Of a DNA stretch of 64,000 bases, positions 42,768 through 51,411 are shown piece after piece. Origin of the DNA: Bacillus timonensis (GTDB taxonomy: Bacteria; Bacillota; Bacilli; Bacillales; Bacillaceae_L); NCBI RefSeq assembly GCF_000285535.1, contig NZ_HE610989.1, positions 64,181 through 128,180 of the forward strand. The letters run 5' to 3'. Below the pieces are notes generated by a model that was not told the origin of the DNA, ran no database searches, and saw only the letters and a program-made list of their open reading frames with translations. Both the position numbers and the translations under genes were made by a program. Numbering within the stretch: the first letter of the stretch is position 1; each line of letters starts with the position of its first letter.

Positions 42768-44285
42768 TTATAATTTATAGATTGCACTATACTTTTCTTC
42801 TAAATATTGGATTAAATAGTTTGCATTTAATCCCTCACCTGTAACATCATTGATAATTTCTAATGGCTTTTTCATTTTACCATACTGATGAATATGTTTT
42901 GTTAACCATTCTTTAATCGGAAGTAAGTTCCCCTCTTCTAGCAATTCATCATAGTTTGGTAAATCTTTTAGCATCGTATTTTTAAATTGAGCTGCATACA
43001 TGTAGCCGAGTGCATAGGATGGGAAATAGCCAAAGCTGCCTCCTGCCCAATGAACATCCTGTAATACCCCTTTTGCGTCATTTTCTGGACGAATCCCTAA
43101 ATACTCTTCATATTTTGCATTCCAGATTTCTGGTAAATCTTTTACTTCTATTTCATCATTAAATAATCCTTTTTCGATTTCATAACGTACCATGATATGC
43201 AAAGGATATGTCAATTCATCTGCTTCAATTCGAATTAATGATGGCTTTGATTCATTGATAGCACGATAATACTCTTCCACTGGAACTTGATCAAATTGAC
43301 CACTTGCATATTCTTTTAATAACTCAAAATTATTCTTCCAAAATGGTAAGCTGCGTCCCAGAATATTTTCATAAAAGAGTGATTGAGATTCATGGATTCC
43401 CATTGAAGTTCCATCTGCTAGATTTGTTCCAACTAAATCTGTTGAAATGTTTTGTTCATAGAGTGCATGACCACCCTCATGGATGGTTCCAAAAACGGCT
43501 GTTCTAAAATCTTTTTCCACATAATTTGTCGTAACACGAACATCTCCAGGATTTAATCCAGTAGCAAATGGGTGTACGGTCTCGTCAAGTCGACCCGCTT
43601 CAAAGTCGTAACCCATTTTTCTTAGAATTTCTAGGCTAAATGCACGTTGCTTCTCTTTTGGAAATTCAGTAAATAGAAAAGAAGTTTCTGGCTTGTTATT
43701 TGATTCGGTAACAGCTTTGACAAGTGGGACAATTTTATCTCGTAATTGAGCAAACACTTTGTCGACTACCTCTACTGTCACGCCTGGTTCATACATATCG
43801 AGCAAGGTATTATATTTGTTTCCTTTATAGCCCCAGTAACCAATAAATTTCTTCGTGAATTCAACAAGCTTTTCTAGATAAGGGCGAAACATCTCGAAAT
43901 CAGATTTTTCTTTTGCATCCTCCCAAACAGATTCAGCCTTCGATTGAAGGATGACAAACTCACGAAATTCATCAGCCGGAATTTTTTTGTTACGCTCAAA
44001 ATCCTTTTGACATTCTTCAACTACTTTTTTCGTAATTTCACGAAGGTTATTTTCCGCCTCTGGAGTGGTTAATTCTTTTAAATAAGCCTCCATTTCGGCA
44101 GAGGTAGACATTGCAAAGACCTCTGACGAAAGCATCCCAATCACTTCAGAACGCTGCTCAACTCCCTTTTTCGGAGCTCCTGTACGTAAGTCCCAATACA
44201 TAACACCAATGGCTTCATTATAGCTAGTTATCTTTTTTACTAATTCAAGAAAAGCTTCCTCAGTTTGTTTTAGTTGCTCAGTCAC
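42768..44285 (-). CDS. ypwA: Metallocarboxypeptidase, M32 family (YpwA)
   Basis: 505 residues, the usual M32 (Taq carboxypeptidase) length. Zinc motif HEGGH near residue 268 (TIHEGGHALYEQ) with the downstream HESQSLFYEN acidic ligand. Removes C-terminal residues from peptides in the cytosol. Start is GTG 44285 with GGGAGG 7 bases upstream. It follows ypvA by 2 bases, so the two are an operon. Confidence 0.93.
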   Translation of the reverse strand: MTEQLKQTEEAFLELVKKITSYNEAIGVMYWDLRTGAPKKGVEQRSEVIGMLSSEVFAMSTSAEMEAYLKELTTPEAENNLREITKKVVEECQKDFERNKKIPADEFREFVILQSKAESVWEDAKEKSDFEMFRPYLEKLVEFTKKFIGYWGYKGNKYNTLLDMYEPGVTVEVVDKVFAQLRDKIVPLVKAVTESNNKPETSFLFTEFPKEKQRAFSLEILRKMGYDFEAGRLDETVHPFATGLNPGDVRVTTNYVEKDFRTAVFGTIHEGGHALYEQNISTDLVGTNLADGTSMGIHESQSLFYENILGRSLPFWKNNFELLKEYASGQFDQVPVEEYYRAINESKPSLIRIEADELTYPLHIMVRYEIEKGLFNDEIEVKDLPEIWNAKYEEYLGIRPENDAKGVLQDVHWAGGSFGYFPSYALGYMYAAQFKNTMLKDLPNYDELLEEGNLLPIKEWLTKHIHQYGKMKKPLEIINDVTGEGLNANYLIQYLEEKYSAIYKL

Positions 44286-44287
44286 TT

Positions 44288-46231
44288 TTAATCCTCCCTT
44301 TGTTTACGTTCAATCTCTACGGGTAGTACATTTTTTATTTTATCGATGACTTCGTTTGAAATAGTATCTTCTACAAAAATACTAACAGTTCCTTCATCTT
44401 CACTTGAACGAATGAGTCGACCCACTCCTTGTCTCAAGCGTAATAGCATGTATGGTAAATCTACACGCTCATATGGGTTATCCTCCGTTTTTCGTTTCGC
44501 TTGAAAAACAGGATCATTTGGAGGAAACGGCAATGACCAGATGATGACGTTTGATAAGGATTGGCCTGGTATATCAAGTCCCTCCCATAATGAAACCGAG
44601 CATAGGATACTATGTTCATTATTTTGGAACTTGGAAACTAGTTCACTTATTTCTTGATCCCCTTCAAATAGCAGGTCATATTTTTCTGTCTTGCAGTTCT
44701 CTTTAAATGTTTGAAGCTCTTCCTTTGAATTAAATAATAGCAATGCTCGGCCATTTGATTTTTCAATTTCATTCCATGCAAATTTAAATTTGGAATGAAA
44801 CAAATCTTGACTCGAAGGAAACATTGGCATTTGAATCTTCATCTGATTTTCATAGTCGAATGGTGATTCGACAGAAAATGATTGATAGTTCCTGATTCCT
44901 ATGCTATTCGCAATGTAATCAAAGGATTTATTTTCGGATAATGTTGCTGAAGAAAAAATGAACGGTATCTCTTTTGAAAATACTTTTTCTGCTAAAATGG
45001 ACTCAACTGCTTGTGGCATTATCACCAGGGTATAACTATCACCATCTGCCTCAGCCCAAGTGATTACATCATTTTCTTCACTAAACAATTTTAACGAATA
45101 TTCAAGTTGATCCAAATATTCATCGACAATATGTAATTCGTATTGGTCAATGGTGTAGGTCTCTGCTTCAAACACGAGATTGTTTCCAATTTCAACTACC
45201 ATGTCATACAGCTTTTTGGACTCAGAAATTAACCAGTTTGTTCGCTCAATATCCATCCGATCAGAGCCTTCGACTGTTTGACTGTTTCCTTGTAGACTCC
45301 TAAAAAGGTGATCATTTTGTTCAATTGTATCCTCAATTAGTTGAGCAAATTCTTCACGGATATCATTTTCTAATAGCCTTGTTAACAAAGACTCCAATGT
45401 TGTTTCTTGGACACGGTAGGTAAGTGCTTTTTGCGCAGAGAATTCTAGTAAATGACCTTCATCAAAAACGACACAGCTACTTTCGGGTAAAAATGGTAGC
45501 TGACCTTCTCTTTTTCTCGCTTCCATTGTCCATACATGCTCCATATAAAAATCATGGGAGCATATGATTAAATCAACCGCCTTACGGTAATGCTCTCTTG
45601 AAAGTGTTAATCCACAACGGTGCCGTAGCTCGCAAGAAAAGCAGTCCTGAAAGCTGTCCCATGCCACACTTTTCCATTCCTCATCCGCGAGGTTTGGATA
45701 TGTTTTTCTATCCCCATAATGGTGGAATGTTTGCAAAGTAGAATGATTATGTACAAAGTCTGGTAACTCATTATAAATTTGCGCAAATGTTTCGTTTGTT
45801 GTTCGACGAGTGGCATTATCTAATTTCCGTAGACAAAGATATTGGTCCTGTGCTTTTGCAAGACGAACATCGATTTTAAGATCCAGAGCGTCTGCGATTT
45901 TCGCAATATCCCCTTCAGGCTTAACAAGCTGTTCGATTAAGGATTCATCTGCACATGAGATAATGGCAGGTTTTCTCATATATCTTGCATAACAAATCGC
46001 ATATAACAGATATACAATTGTTTTACCAGTCCCTACCCCAGCTTCCGCGAACACAATTGATTTTTCCTTAAATGCTCTCTCCAACTGAAATGCCATAAAA
46101 ATTTGCTCATCACGTAGTTCAAAACCTTTATCAGGTAAGATGTCATAAAAAACATCGCCAATCCACTCATTAAATTTATCAAAAAAATTTTCATTTCTAG
46201 AAATTTGAAAGGGCAACCTTTCTCCAATCAT
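44288..46231 (-). CDS. ypvA: DinG-family ATP-dependent helicase YpvA
   Basis: 647 residues, XPD/DinG-type SF2 helicase. Walker A EAGVGTGKT (63-71), DEGH box near 265, motif VI RLRQGVGRLIRS. Cysteines in DSFQDCFSCELRHRCGL suit the Fe-S cluster of this family. 5'-3' unwinding of DNA (including R-loops) is known for DinG. Start 46231 behind GGGGG. Confidence 0.9.
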   Translation of the reverse strand: MIGERLPFQISRNENFFDKFNEWIGDVFYDILPDKGFELRDEQIFMAFQLERAFKEKSIVFAEAGVGTGKTIVYLLYAICYARYMRKPAIISCADESLIEQLVKPEGDIAKIADALDLKIDVRLAKAQDQYLCLRKLDNATRRTTNETFAQIYNELPDFVHNHSTLQTFHHYGDRKTYPNLADEEWKSVAWDSFQDCFSCELRHRCGLTLSREHYRKAVDLIICSHDFYMEHVWTMEARKREGQLPFLPESSCVVFDEGHLLEFSAQKALTYRVQETTLESLLTRLLENDIREEFAQLIEDTIEQNDHLFRSLQGNSQTVEGSDRMDIERTNWLISESKKLYDMVVEIGNNLVFEAETYTIDQYELHIVDEYLDQLEYSLKLFSEENDVITWAEADGDSYTLVIMPQAVESILAEKVFSKEIPFIFSSATLSENKSFDYIANSIGIRNYQSFSVESPFDYENQMKIQMPMFPSSQDLFHSKFKFAWNEIEKSNGRALLLFNSKEELQTFKENCKTEKYDLLFEGDQEISELVSKFQNNEHSILCSVSLWEGLDIPGQSLSNVIIWSLPFPPNDPVFQAKRKTEDNPYERVDLPYMLLRLRQGVGRLIRSSEDEGTVSIFVEDTISNEVIDKIKNVLPVEIERKQRED

Positions 46232-46308
46232 AGTAAAAACCCCCAAATCCAAGGTACACGCCAATATTAAATTATCTACTAGTAATCGTGCAAAGTCAAT
46301 AAACGCAA

Positions 46309-46333
46309 TAAAAAAACCCGCCGAAGCGAGTTC
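46309..46333 (-). terminator. Terminator of the 61-residue gene
   Basis: Stem ACTCGC/GCGGGT with TTCG tetraloop and T7 on the minus strand. Confidence 0.82.
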
Positions 46334-46339
46334 CTTTCT

Positions 46340-46525
46340 TCATTCATTTTTGTATCGTAATAAGTCAACATCAATTGCAGTTGAATGTGACATAGCTTGA
46401 AGAAGGTCGTCCTTTGCTTTTGCGATGGATTTAAGTGGAGCCATTTCCATTCCCATCTCCGTTTCAAGAACCCGATATGTATCATTCAAAACATCTTGGA
46501 TTTTTTTAAAATCTAGGTAATTCAT
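46340..46525 (-). CDS. Small hypothetical protein, 61 residues
   Basis: Helical, acidic, starting MNYLDFKKIQDVLNDTYRVL with a C-terminal DVDLLRYKNE. AGGAGTG lies 8 bases before the ATG and a terminator follows, so it is a real gene. Its place beside ypsC resembles that of B. subtilis yptA, but I cannot confirm identity. Unknown function. Confidence 0.7.
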   Translation of the reverse strand: MNYLDFKKIQDVLNDTYRVLETEMGMEMAPLKSIAKAKDDLLQAMSHSTAIDVDLLRYKNE

Positions 46526-46614
46526 TGTTCTTTCACTCCTGATTTTTTGTAGACACCAATAAAGTATATGTCGTTTGGAGTGGAAGTATTCATGAATACT
46601 AAATAACCTATGTT

Positions 46615-47757
46615 TTAACGTTCTCTAGGTGGTCTTTTGCCCCAATACTGATAATAATCAGTTCGGATAAACCCATTAAACAATTTACGTTTTTTCGTTG
46701 CAGGTTTTCCGTATAACTGTTCAAACTCAGGGTGTGAAGTTAACATATAGACAGACCATGTATCATATGGACGAAGGGTTGTCCCCATTACGCGATACAT
46801 TTCTTCCACAGCCTTCTTTTCTCCAAGTCTTTCTCCATATGGAGGGTTGCCAACAATCACACCATATTCTTTTGATGTTGTAAAATCGCTAACTTGCATT
46901 TGTTTAAAATGAACCAAATCCCCAAGGCCAGCTTCCTCAGAATTATCCTTTGCAATTTGAATCATGCGGTGGTCGATATCAAATCCGCTAATATCAAGAG
47001 GCTGATCATATTTTGCTAAATCCTCCACCTCTTGACGAGCTTCATTCCATCTCTTCTTTCCAATCCATTCCCATCCTTCAGATACGAAATCACGATTAAA
47101 TCCAGGAGCGATGTTTTGTCCAATTAAAGCTGCTTCAATTGGAATTGTCCCAGAACCGCAGAAAGGATCGACAAATGGTCTATCGGGTGTCCAATTTGTT
47201 AGCATGACTAAAGTAGCGGCAAGTGTTTCTTTTAAAGGTGCCTCCCCTTGTCCTGTACGGTATCCACGTTTATGAAGTCCTACTCCACTACAATCAATAG
47301 TTAGTGTCGCAACATCTTTAAGTAAGGCAATTTCAATACGGAATAACGGACCTGTTTCCTCAAACCAACCAGATGTTTTACGGTAATGCTTTTTCATGCT
47401 TTCCACTACTGCTTTTTTAACAATACTTTGGCAATCTGAGACACTAAATAGTTTTGATTTCACGGATTTACCGATGACAGGGAACTCTGCATTTTCAGGT
47501 ATCAAGTCGCCCCAATTAAGCGCCTTTGTTTTTTCAAATAGTTCATCAAAGGTAGTTGCCTTAAATTCTCCAACCTTCAGTTTGATACGGTCTGCGGTTC
47601 TAAGCCAAAGATTGCTGCGGCAAATCGCTTGTTCGTCAGCTTCATAGATAACTTTTCCGTTTTCAACCGTGCATTCATAGCCTAAATCCCGAACTTCTTT
47701 TGCTACAATTGATTCAATTCCCATCGCAGCTGTTGCAATTAGTGTTATCTTTCCCAT
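46615..47757 (-). CDS. ypsC: THUMP-domain rRNA N2-guanine methyltransferase YpsC (RlmL-like)
   Basis: 380 residues: N-terminal THUMP RNA-binding domain (about 45-160) and C-terminal Rossmann methyltransferase with PFCGSGTIPIEAAL (SAM) and GNPPYGERLG (catalytic NPPY). Homologous to the N-terminal part of E. coli RlmL, which methylates G2445 of 23S rRNA. RBS GGTAGGGTGAA precedes the ATG. Adjacent to rnpB, as in B. subtilis. Confidence 0.92.
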   Translation of the reverse strand: MGKITLIATAAMGIESIVAKEVRDLGYECTVENGKVIYEADEQAICRSNLWLRTADRIKLKVGEFKATTFDELFEKTKALNWGDLIPENAEFPVIGKSVKSKLFSVSDCQSIVKKAVVESMKKHYRKTSGWFEETGPLFRIEIALLKDVATLTIDCSGVGLHKRGYRTGQGEAPLKETLAATLVMLTNWTPDRPFVDPFCGSGTIPIEAALIGQNIAPGFNRDFVSEGWEWIGKKRWNEARQEVEDLAKYDQPLDISGFDIDHRMIQIAKDNSEEAGLGDLVHFKQMQVSDFTTSKEYGVIVGNPPYGERLGEKKAVEEMYRVMGTTLRPYDTWSVYMLTSHPEFEQLYGKPATKKRKLFNGFIRTDYYQYWGKRPPRER

Positions 47758-47856
47758 TTACGTTCACCCTACCTATGTATGTATAGCTTTATAGTAAAAG
47801 AATAAAGAAACAAACCGTGTAAATCAAGATTTACTATCGTAAAAACATAAAAACAT

Positions 47857-47886
47857 ACAAAAAGCTCTTCAAAATGAAGAGCTTTG
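47857..47886 (-). terminator. Terminator of rnpB
   Basis: Stem AAAGCTCTTCA/TGAAGAGCTTT with a T-rich tail, just downstream of the RNase P RNA. Confidence 0.88.
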
Positions 47887-47911
47887 CTTCTTTATTTTTT
47901 TAAATTCGTTT

Positions 47912-48322
47912 TATTAATAACGTTCTGTAAGCCATGTTTTGTACCTTTGTACTTCAATCGGCATAACGAATGCCTCGTACTCCGGTGGTAATCATCTATC
48001 TACAGACGTCAGAACGCCTGTCCTTCTCCTTGTTCATTTCCAAAAGAGAAAGTGCCCCTACCATAATTTGGGTTTCTCGCTCGTGGGGTTTACCTCGTTC
48101 CACTCTTGTAATTTCTTACAAGACTTCGTCACTGTGGCACATTATAGGTAGTCAAACCATATCCAATTGGACTTAGGTTTTTTCCCTGCCGTTAGCAAAG
48201 CATGGAAGCCTCACTACCCTAGCTTATCGTTTCGCTAGGCACGAACACTACGGACATCTCAGACCGTGCGAGCATGGACTTTCCTCTGCAGGTTATGCAG
48301 CGATTACCCGAACGTTATTAAT
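47912..48322 (-). ncRNA. rnpB: RNase P RNA, Bacillus type B
   Basis: Catalytic RNA that matures tRNA 5' ends. Near-identical blocks to B. subtilis rnpB: AACGTTCGGGTAATCGCTGC at the 5' end, AGAGGAAAGTCCATGCTCGC, GTGCCACAGTGACGAAGTC, GGTAAACCCC, GAGCGAGAAACCCAAATT, and ACAAAACATGGCTTACAGAA at the 3' end. The 5' and 3' ends (AATAACGTT/AACGTTATTAAT) pair as helix P1. Exact ends are uncertain by a few bases. Confidence 0.97.
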
Positions 48323-48388
48323 GTGTGCAAGAAATAGTATAGTAAAAAAACATTACGATTGCAAGTGATAACACACTAGTAAATTTTA

Positions 48389-48688
48389 TCAATCATACAA
48401 TTTACTGCCAAAAACGTGTTTTTCTAAGTTTGATAATCGTTTTAAAATATCAAAATTAGTTGTACCTGTTTGCGCCTGAGGTTGTTTTTTATAAGAGTCC
48501 TCAAGCTGCCGCTTTAAACGTAGATTTTCTTGTTGTAGTTCTTCAATTTCTTGGTAAAACATTTCATAATCTTTAATGATTACATCTAAAAATTTATCAA
48601 CTTCTTCTTGTTTATAGCCTTTCATGCCTGTTTTAAATTCTTTTTCAAGAATTTGTGTCGCATTTAATTTTATTTTATCAGATAACAT
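48389..48688 (-). CDS. gpsB: Cell division adaptor GpsB
   Basis: 99 residues. DivIVA-like N-terminal domain ([20 protein letters not shown]), central coiled coil, and the conserved C-terminal [17 protein letters not shown]. Couples penicillin-binding proteins to the division and elongation machineries. Start 48688 has GAGGTG 8 bases upstream. Confidence 0.95.
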   Translation of the reverse strand: MLSDKIKLNATQILEKEFKTGMKGYKQEEVDKFLDVIIKDYEMFYQEIEELQQENLRLKRQLEDSYKKQPQAQTGTTNFDILKRLSNLEKHVFGSKLYD

Positions 48689-48782
48689 ACCATTCACCTC
48701 TATAGACTTTCCCCATTATTCCTAATCCTATTTTTTCAAAAATTTTGTGTATTGTCAATTTAAATAGCAAATGCTACCAAGT

Positions 48783-49343
48783 TCAATACTCATTATTGGC
48801 GTATTGTTCTTCTTCAATGATTGTTTGAAGGTCGTATGCATTAATGGTAAATAGCTGATAGCCTTCATTTTCAGCTTTCTTTTTAGCTTCTGCAAAAATA
48901 TAACGAGGACTACCATCCTTCTCCTCATCATAGAGAATTAGTAATGCATCACTTTTATCAAGAAAAAATGCATTTTTCAATCGGAATTGTGATGGGTTAT
49001 CGTATTTCCGATTTGTGATGCTGTTAACATAGGATGCTTGGGACAGAATAAACTGATAGTATTCCTTGTTTGTTTCATTCCATTTCTCCTCTTGATCAAG
49101 AAATGGAGTAATAACAGCAAGCTTTAGCTCTGGATATTCCTCTTGAAGCTCATAAGTCATTTCCGCAGCCCAGAGCTCAACGCCAAGCTGGCCACTAATA
49201 ATAACCCACTCTAATCCATCTTCAATTAGAGGGATCAACCTATTTTTAAGAGCCAGTTTGATATATCGAATTCCAGGATGGTCTTGTCCAAAAATGCCAA
49301 GTTCAAATGGTTTATAACCAGTGATTGCAACTACTTTAATCAT
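48783..49343 (-). CDS. ypsA: DUF1273 / SLOG-family protein YpsA
   Basis: 186 residues. Rossmann-like SLOG fold with [18 protein letters not shown] at the start and [13 protein letters not shown] as the nucleotide-like binding loop. Overexpression in B. subtilis disturbs division; the ligand is thought to be a nucleotide. Lies just upstream of gpsB on the same strand, the conserved arrangement. Confidence 0.92.
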   Translation of the reverse strand: MIKVVAITGYKPFELGIFGQDHPGIRYIKLALKNRLIPLIEDGLEWVIISGQLGVELWAAEMTYELQEEYPELKLAVITPFLDQEEKWNETNKEYYQFILSQASYVNSITNRKYDNPSQFRLKNAFFLDKSDALLILYDEEKDGSPRYIFAEAKKKAENEGYQLFTINAYDLQTIIEEEQYANNEY

Positions 49344-49396
49344 GTCAAGACCCCCTTAATTATTTTTTCAAACAGCTTTACGAATCATCATATGTA

Positions 49397-49423
49397 AAAC
49401 AGGAACCAATATAGTTCCTGTTG
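49397..49423 (-). terminator. Terminator of cotD
   Basis: Stem AACAGGAAC/GTTCCTGTT with a T-rich tail on the minus strand. Confidence 0.82.
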
Positions 49424-49465
49424 TTAACATCTTTATACGTTACATTTTTAAATTTCGTTATTTTT

Positions 49466-49714
49466 TTATCGACCCATAAATGGTCCCATTACTGGGCCTG
49501 GTGGTCTTGCTCCACAATTGAAGTGTTGATTTGTTACCTCCGTCGCAACAGATTCTGTGTGTGGGTAATAATGCATATGTTGGTACATATGGTGATTTAT
49601 ATGTTGCGTATGAGAAGGATGAATATGTGGAACAATTGTTTTACAGCAGTGGTGTTGAACACAGCATTTAGTTGGATGCACAATAGGTTGCATTACATTT
49701 GTTGGACAATACAT
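49466..49714 (-). CDS. cotD: CotD-family inner spore coat protein
   Basis: 82 residues, extremely rich in His, Cys and Tyr (CCVQHHCCKT, HTQHINHHMYQHMHYYPH), with a C-terminal GARPPGPVMGPF. Composition and position match CotD of bacilli. Expressed in the mother cell; a sigma-K promoter is visible upstream. Contains a PP in GARPPGP. RBS AAAGGAG precedes the ATG. Confidence 0.88.
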   Translation of the reverse strand: MYCPTNVMQPIVHPTKCCVQHHCCKTIVPHIHPSHTQHINHHMYQHMHYYPHTESVATEVTNQHFNCGARPPGPVMGPFMGR

Positions 49715-49750
49715 TTATTTATCTCCTTTCCTTCATCTGTCTTACAGTAA

Positions 49751-49778
49751 TAGCCTATGAAAGTAGGGATAGTCATGT
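49751..49778 (-). promoter_or_regulatory. Sigma-K-like promoter of cotD
   Basis: Minus strand: AC (49778-49777), 17-base spacer, CATAGGCTA (49759-49751), matching the sigma-K form AC-N16/17-CATAnnnTA, 37 bases before the start codon. Confidence 0.72.
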
Positions 49779-50097
49779 ACTAATCAAAACACCTATTTTT
49801 TTGAGGTTTTTAAAATAATGTAAATTATGCTACAACAAAATTTCTGCTTCAATCTCCTATTAAAACACCTTTTTTATGAAAAAAGTGCATATGAGCCGTC
49901 TTTTAGTCCAGTTAACACAATTACTATTAAAACAAGAACAAAAAAGTATAGAAATAAAATTTTCTTATACATTTACTCTCTCTCCATCTAAAATAATATT
50001 TCCTTTACACAAAACACTATTTTACATGGTATTACATCGTTCTACAACGACAAATATAGGAAGTTTGTAAATCTTCATAAAATCGACAAATAAAGCG

Positions 50098-50122
50098 CGA
50101 AAAAACGCTAAATTTGCGCTTG
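50098..50122 (-). terminator. Probable terminator of yprB
   Basis: GCGC-AAATTTA-GCG hairpin followed by T6 on the minus strand; weak stem. Confidence 0.55.
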
Positions 50123-50137
50123 CCCGGGTAATATTTT

Positions 50138-51400
50138 CTAACTATTTTGAAGTTTCCTGGATATTCTTGCGATTCGTTTCTCAAACTCGCACTCTATCTT
50201 CATATTCTTTGTTTTATTCCCTGAGTTCTTCGACATTTGCCATTTTAAATATCCATTTTTGGTAAAATCCAGGGCAAGTTCGTAATCTTTTCGATGGTGC
50301 TCATAATATTTTGCTAGTTCTACACATGCCACAACTGCATCCTGATCATCACCACGCTCAGACACCTCAAAAAACAGCTTCATCGCTTCCTCCAGCTTTT
50401 TTTCCTTTTTTGAAAGAAAGGCAAGAGCAAGTTTTGCTTTCATCTCCTTATCTGAATCAACGTCAACGACTTGTTCATATAATTTCTGTGCCTTCGCAAT
50501 TTCACCTAATGCCTCAAGCCATCTGGCTACTTCATATTTGTCAGATGTATGTTTATTCTTTTCATTCAACATCACCACACCTGATAAATGGATGTATAAA
50601 GTCAACAATGATAATATATCTATTTCGTTGTGGCGCATGACGCCAAAGATGCCATCTGGCACTTGATTTTCCACGAAATCAAAATAAAGAATTGGAGCTA
50701 AATATCCCGGGACATCACCATCGCGTTTGATATCTAGGATTTCTTTCTCAACATTTGATAGTCTTACAGAATCAAGTTTGTTTTTCCAGAGTCGCCTAGC
50801 CGCATGATACAAATCAAAGTGTCCAAAATCAGGCAAGTTGGGAAGTGCATCCCGTATCAATGTATGCCTTGTTTTTACTTGTGGCCAATCAAAAGATTTT
50901 CCATTATATGTCACAAGTGTTGTATAATCGACACTTGAAAGAAAGCTTTGATAAAGGGCCACCTCGCTACCTGGATTTGGTAAAAAATGTTGGGTAAGAA
51001 CAACGCGATCCTCATGAACCCTTGCATGCCCTAATAAAAAGATCGTGTTACCTGTCCCCCCACCTAAGCCTGTTGTTTCTGTATCAAAGAAAAATAAGTC
51101 TTCAAGTTGATGTCCTTTAGCAGACAAAGGATGCTTTAAAGAAGAAGAATCCCACATTTCGATTACATCGTTTAACTTAGAAAACGAATATAAGCCGTGC
51201 TGATAATCTAAAGGATACTCCACTTTACGAACCATACAATATGTGTCATCGAAATAAAATGGTTCTGCCCCAAACTCTTTCCACTTATCGAGAAAGGGAA
51301 TTTTTTCCAAAACCACAGAAGAACTAACAGGCTTTGTTTTTACCTCTTCCTCTTTGACAATATGACTTTTTAATCGATTTAATTTTCCTTTAATCGACAT
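50138..51400 (-). CDS. yprB: DEDDh exonuclease MrfB (YprB)
   Basis: About 420 residues. RNase H-fold exonuclease with FFDTETTGLGGG (motif I) near residue 108, TYNGKSFDWPQ (motif II) and NEIDILS (motif III); the C-terminal third has TPR-like helices. With YprA (MrfA) it forms the mitomycin C repair pathway of bacilli. M1 at 51403 is also possible; M2 at 51400 is better spaced from AAGGAG. Directly downstream of yprA (8-11 bp). Confidence 0.92.
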   Translation of the reverse strand: MSIKGKLNRLKSHIVKEEEVKTKPVSSSVVLEKIPFLDKWKEFGAEPFYFDDTYCMVRKVEYPLDYQHGLYSFSKLNDVIEMWDSSSLKHPLSAKGHQLEDLFFFDTETTGLGGGTGNTIFLLGHARVHEDRVVLTQHFLPNPGSEVALYQSFLSSVDYTTLVTYNGKSFDWPQVKTRHTLIRDALPNLPDFGHFDLYHAARRLWKNKLDSVRLSNVEKEILDIKRDGDVPGYLAPILYFDFVENQVPDGIFGVMRHNEIDILSLLTLYIHLSGVVMLNEKNKHTSDKYEVARWLEALGEIAKAQKLYEQVVDVDSDKEMKAKLALAFLSKKEKKLEEAMKLFFEVSERGDDQDAVVACVELAKYYEHHRKDYELALDFTKNGYLKWQMSKNSGNKTKNMKIECEFEKRIARISRKLQNS

Positions 51401-51411
51401 CATAATACTCC

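Larger units (their letters stand above)
49715..50137. other. Intergenic region cotD / yprB
   Basis: 423 bp, AT-rich. Holds the cotD promoter (49751-49778) and the yprB terminator (50098-50122). A 64-codon AT-rich frame at 49876-50070 has no RBS and is not called. Confidence 0.5.

Noticed and set aside
49876-50070. 64-codon plus-strand ORF
   Set aside because: AT-rich, no RBS, no family resemblance.
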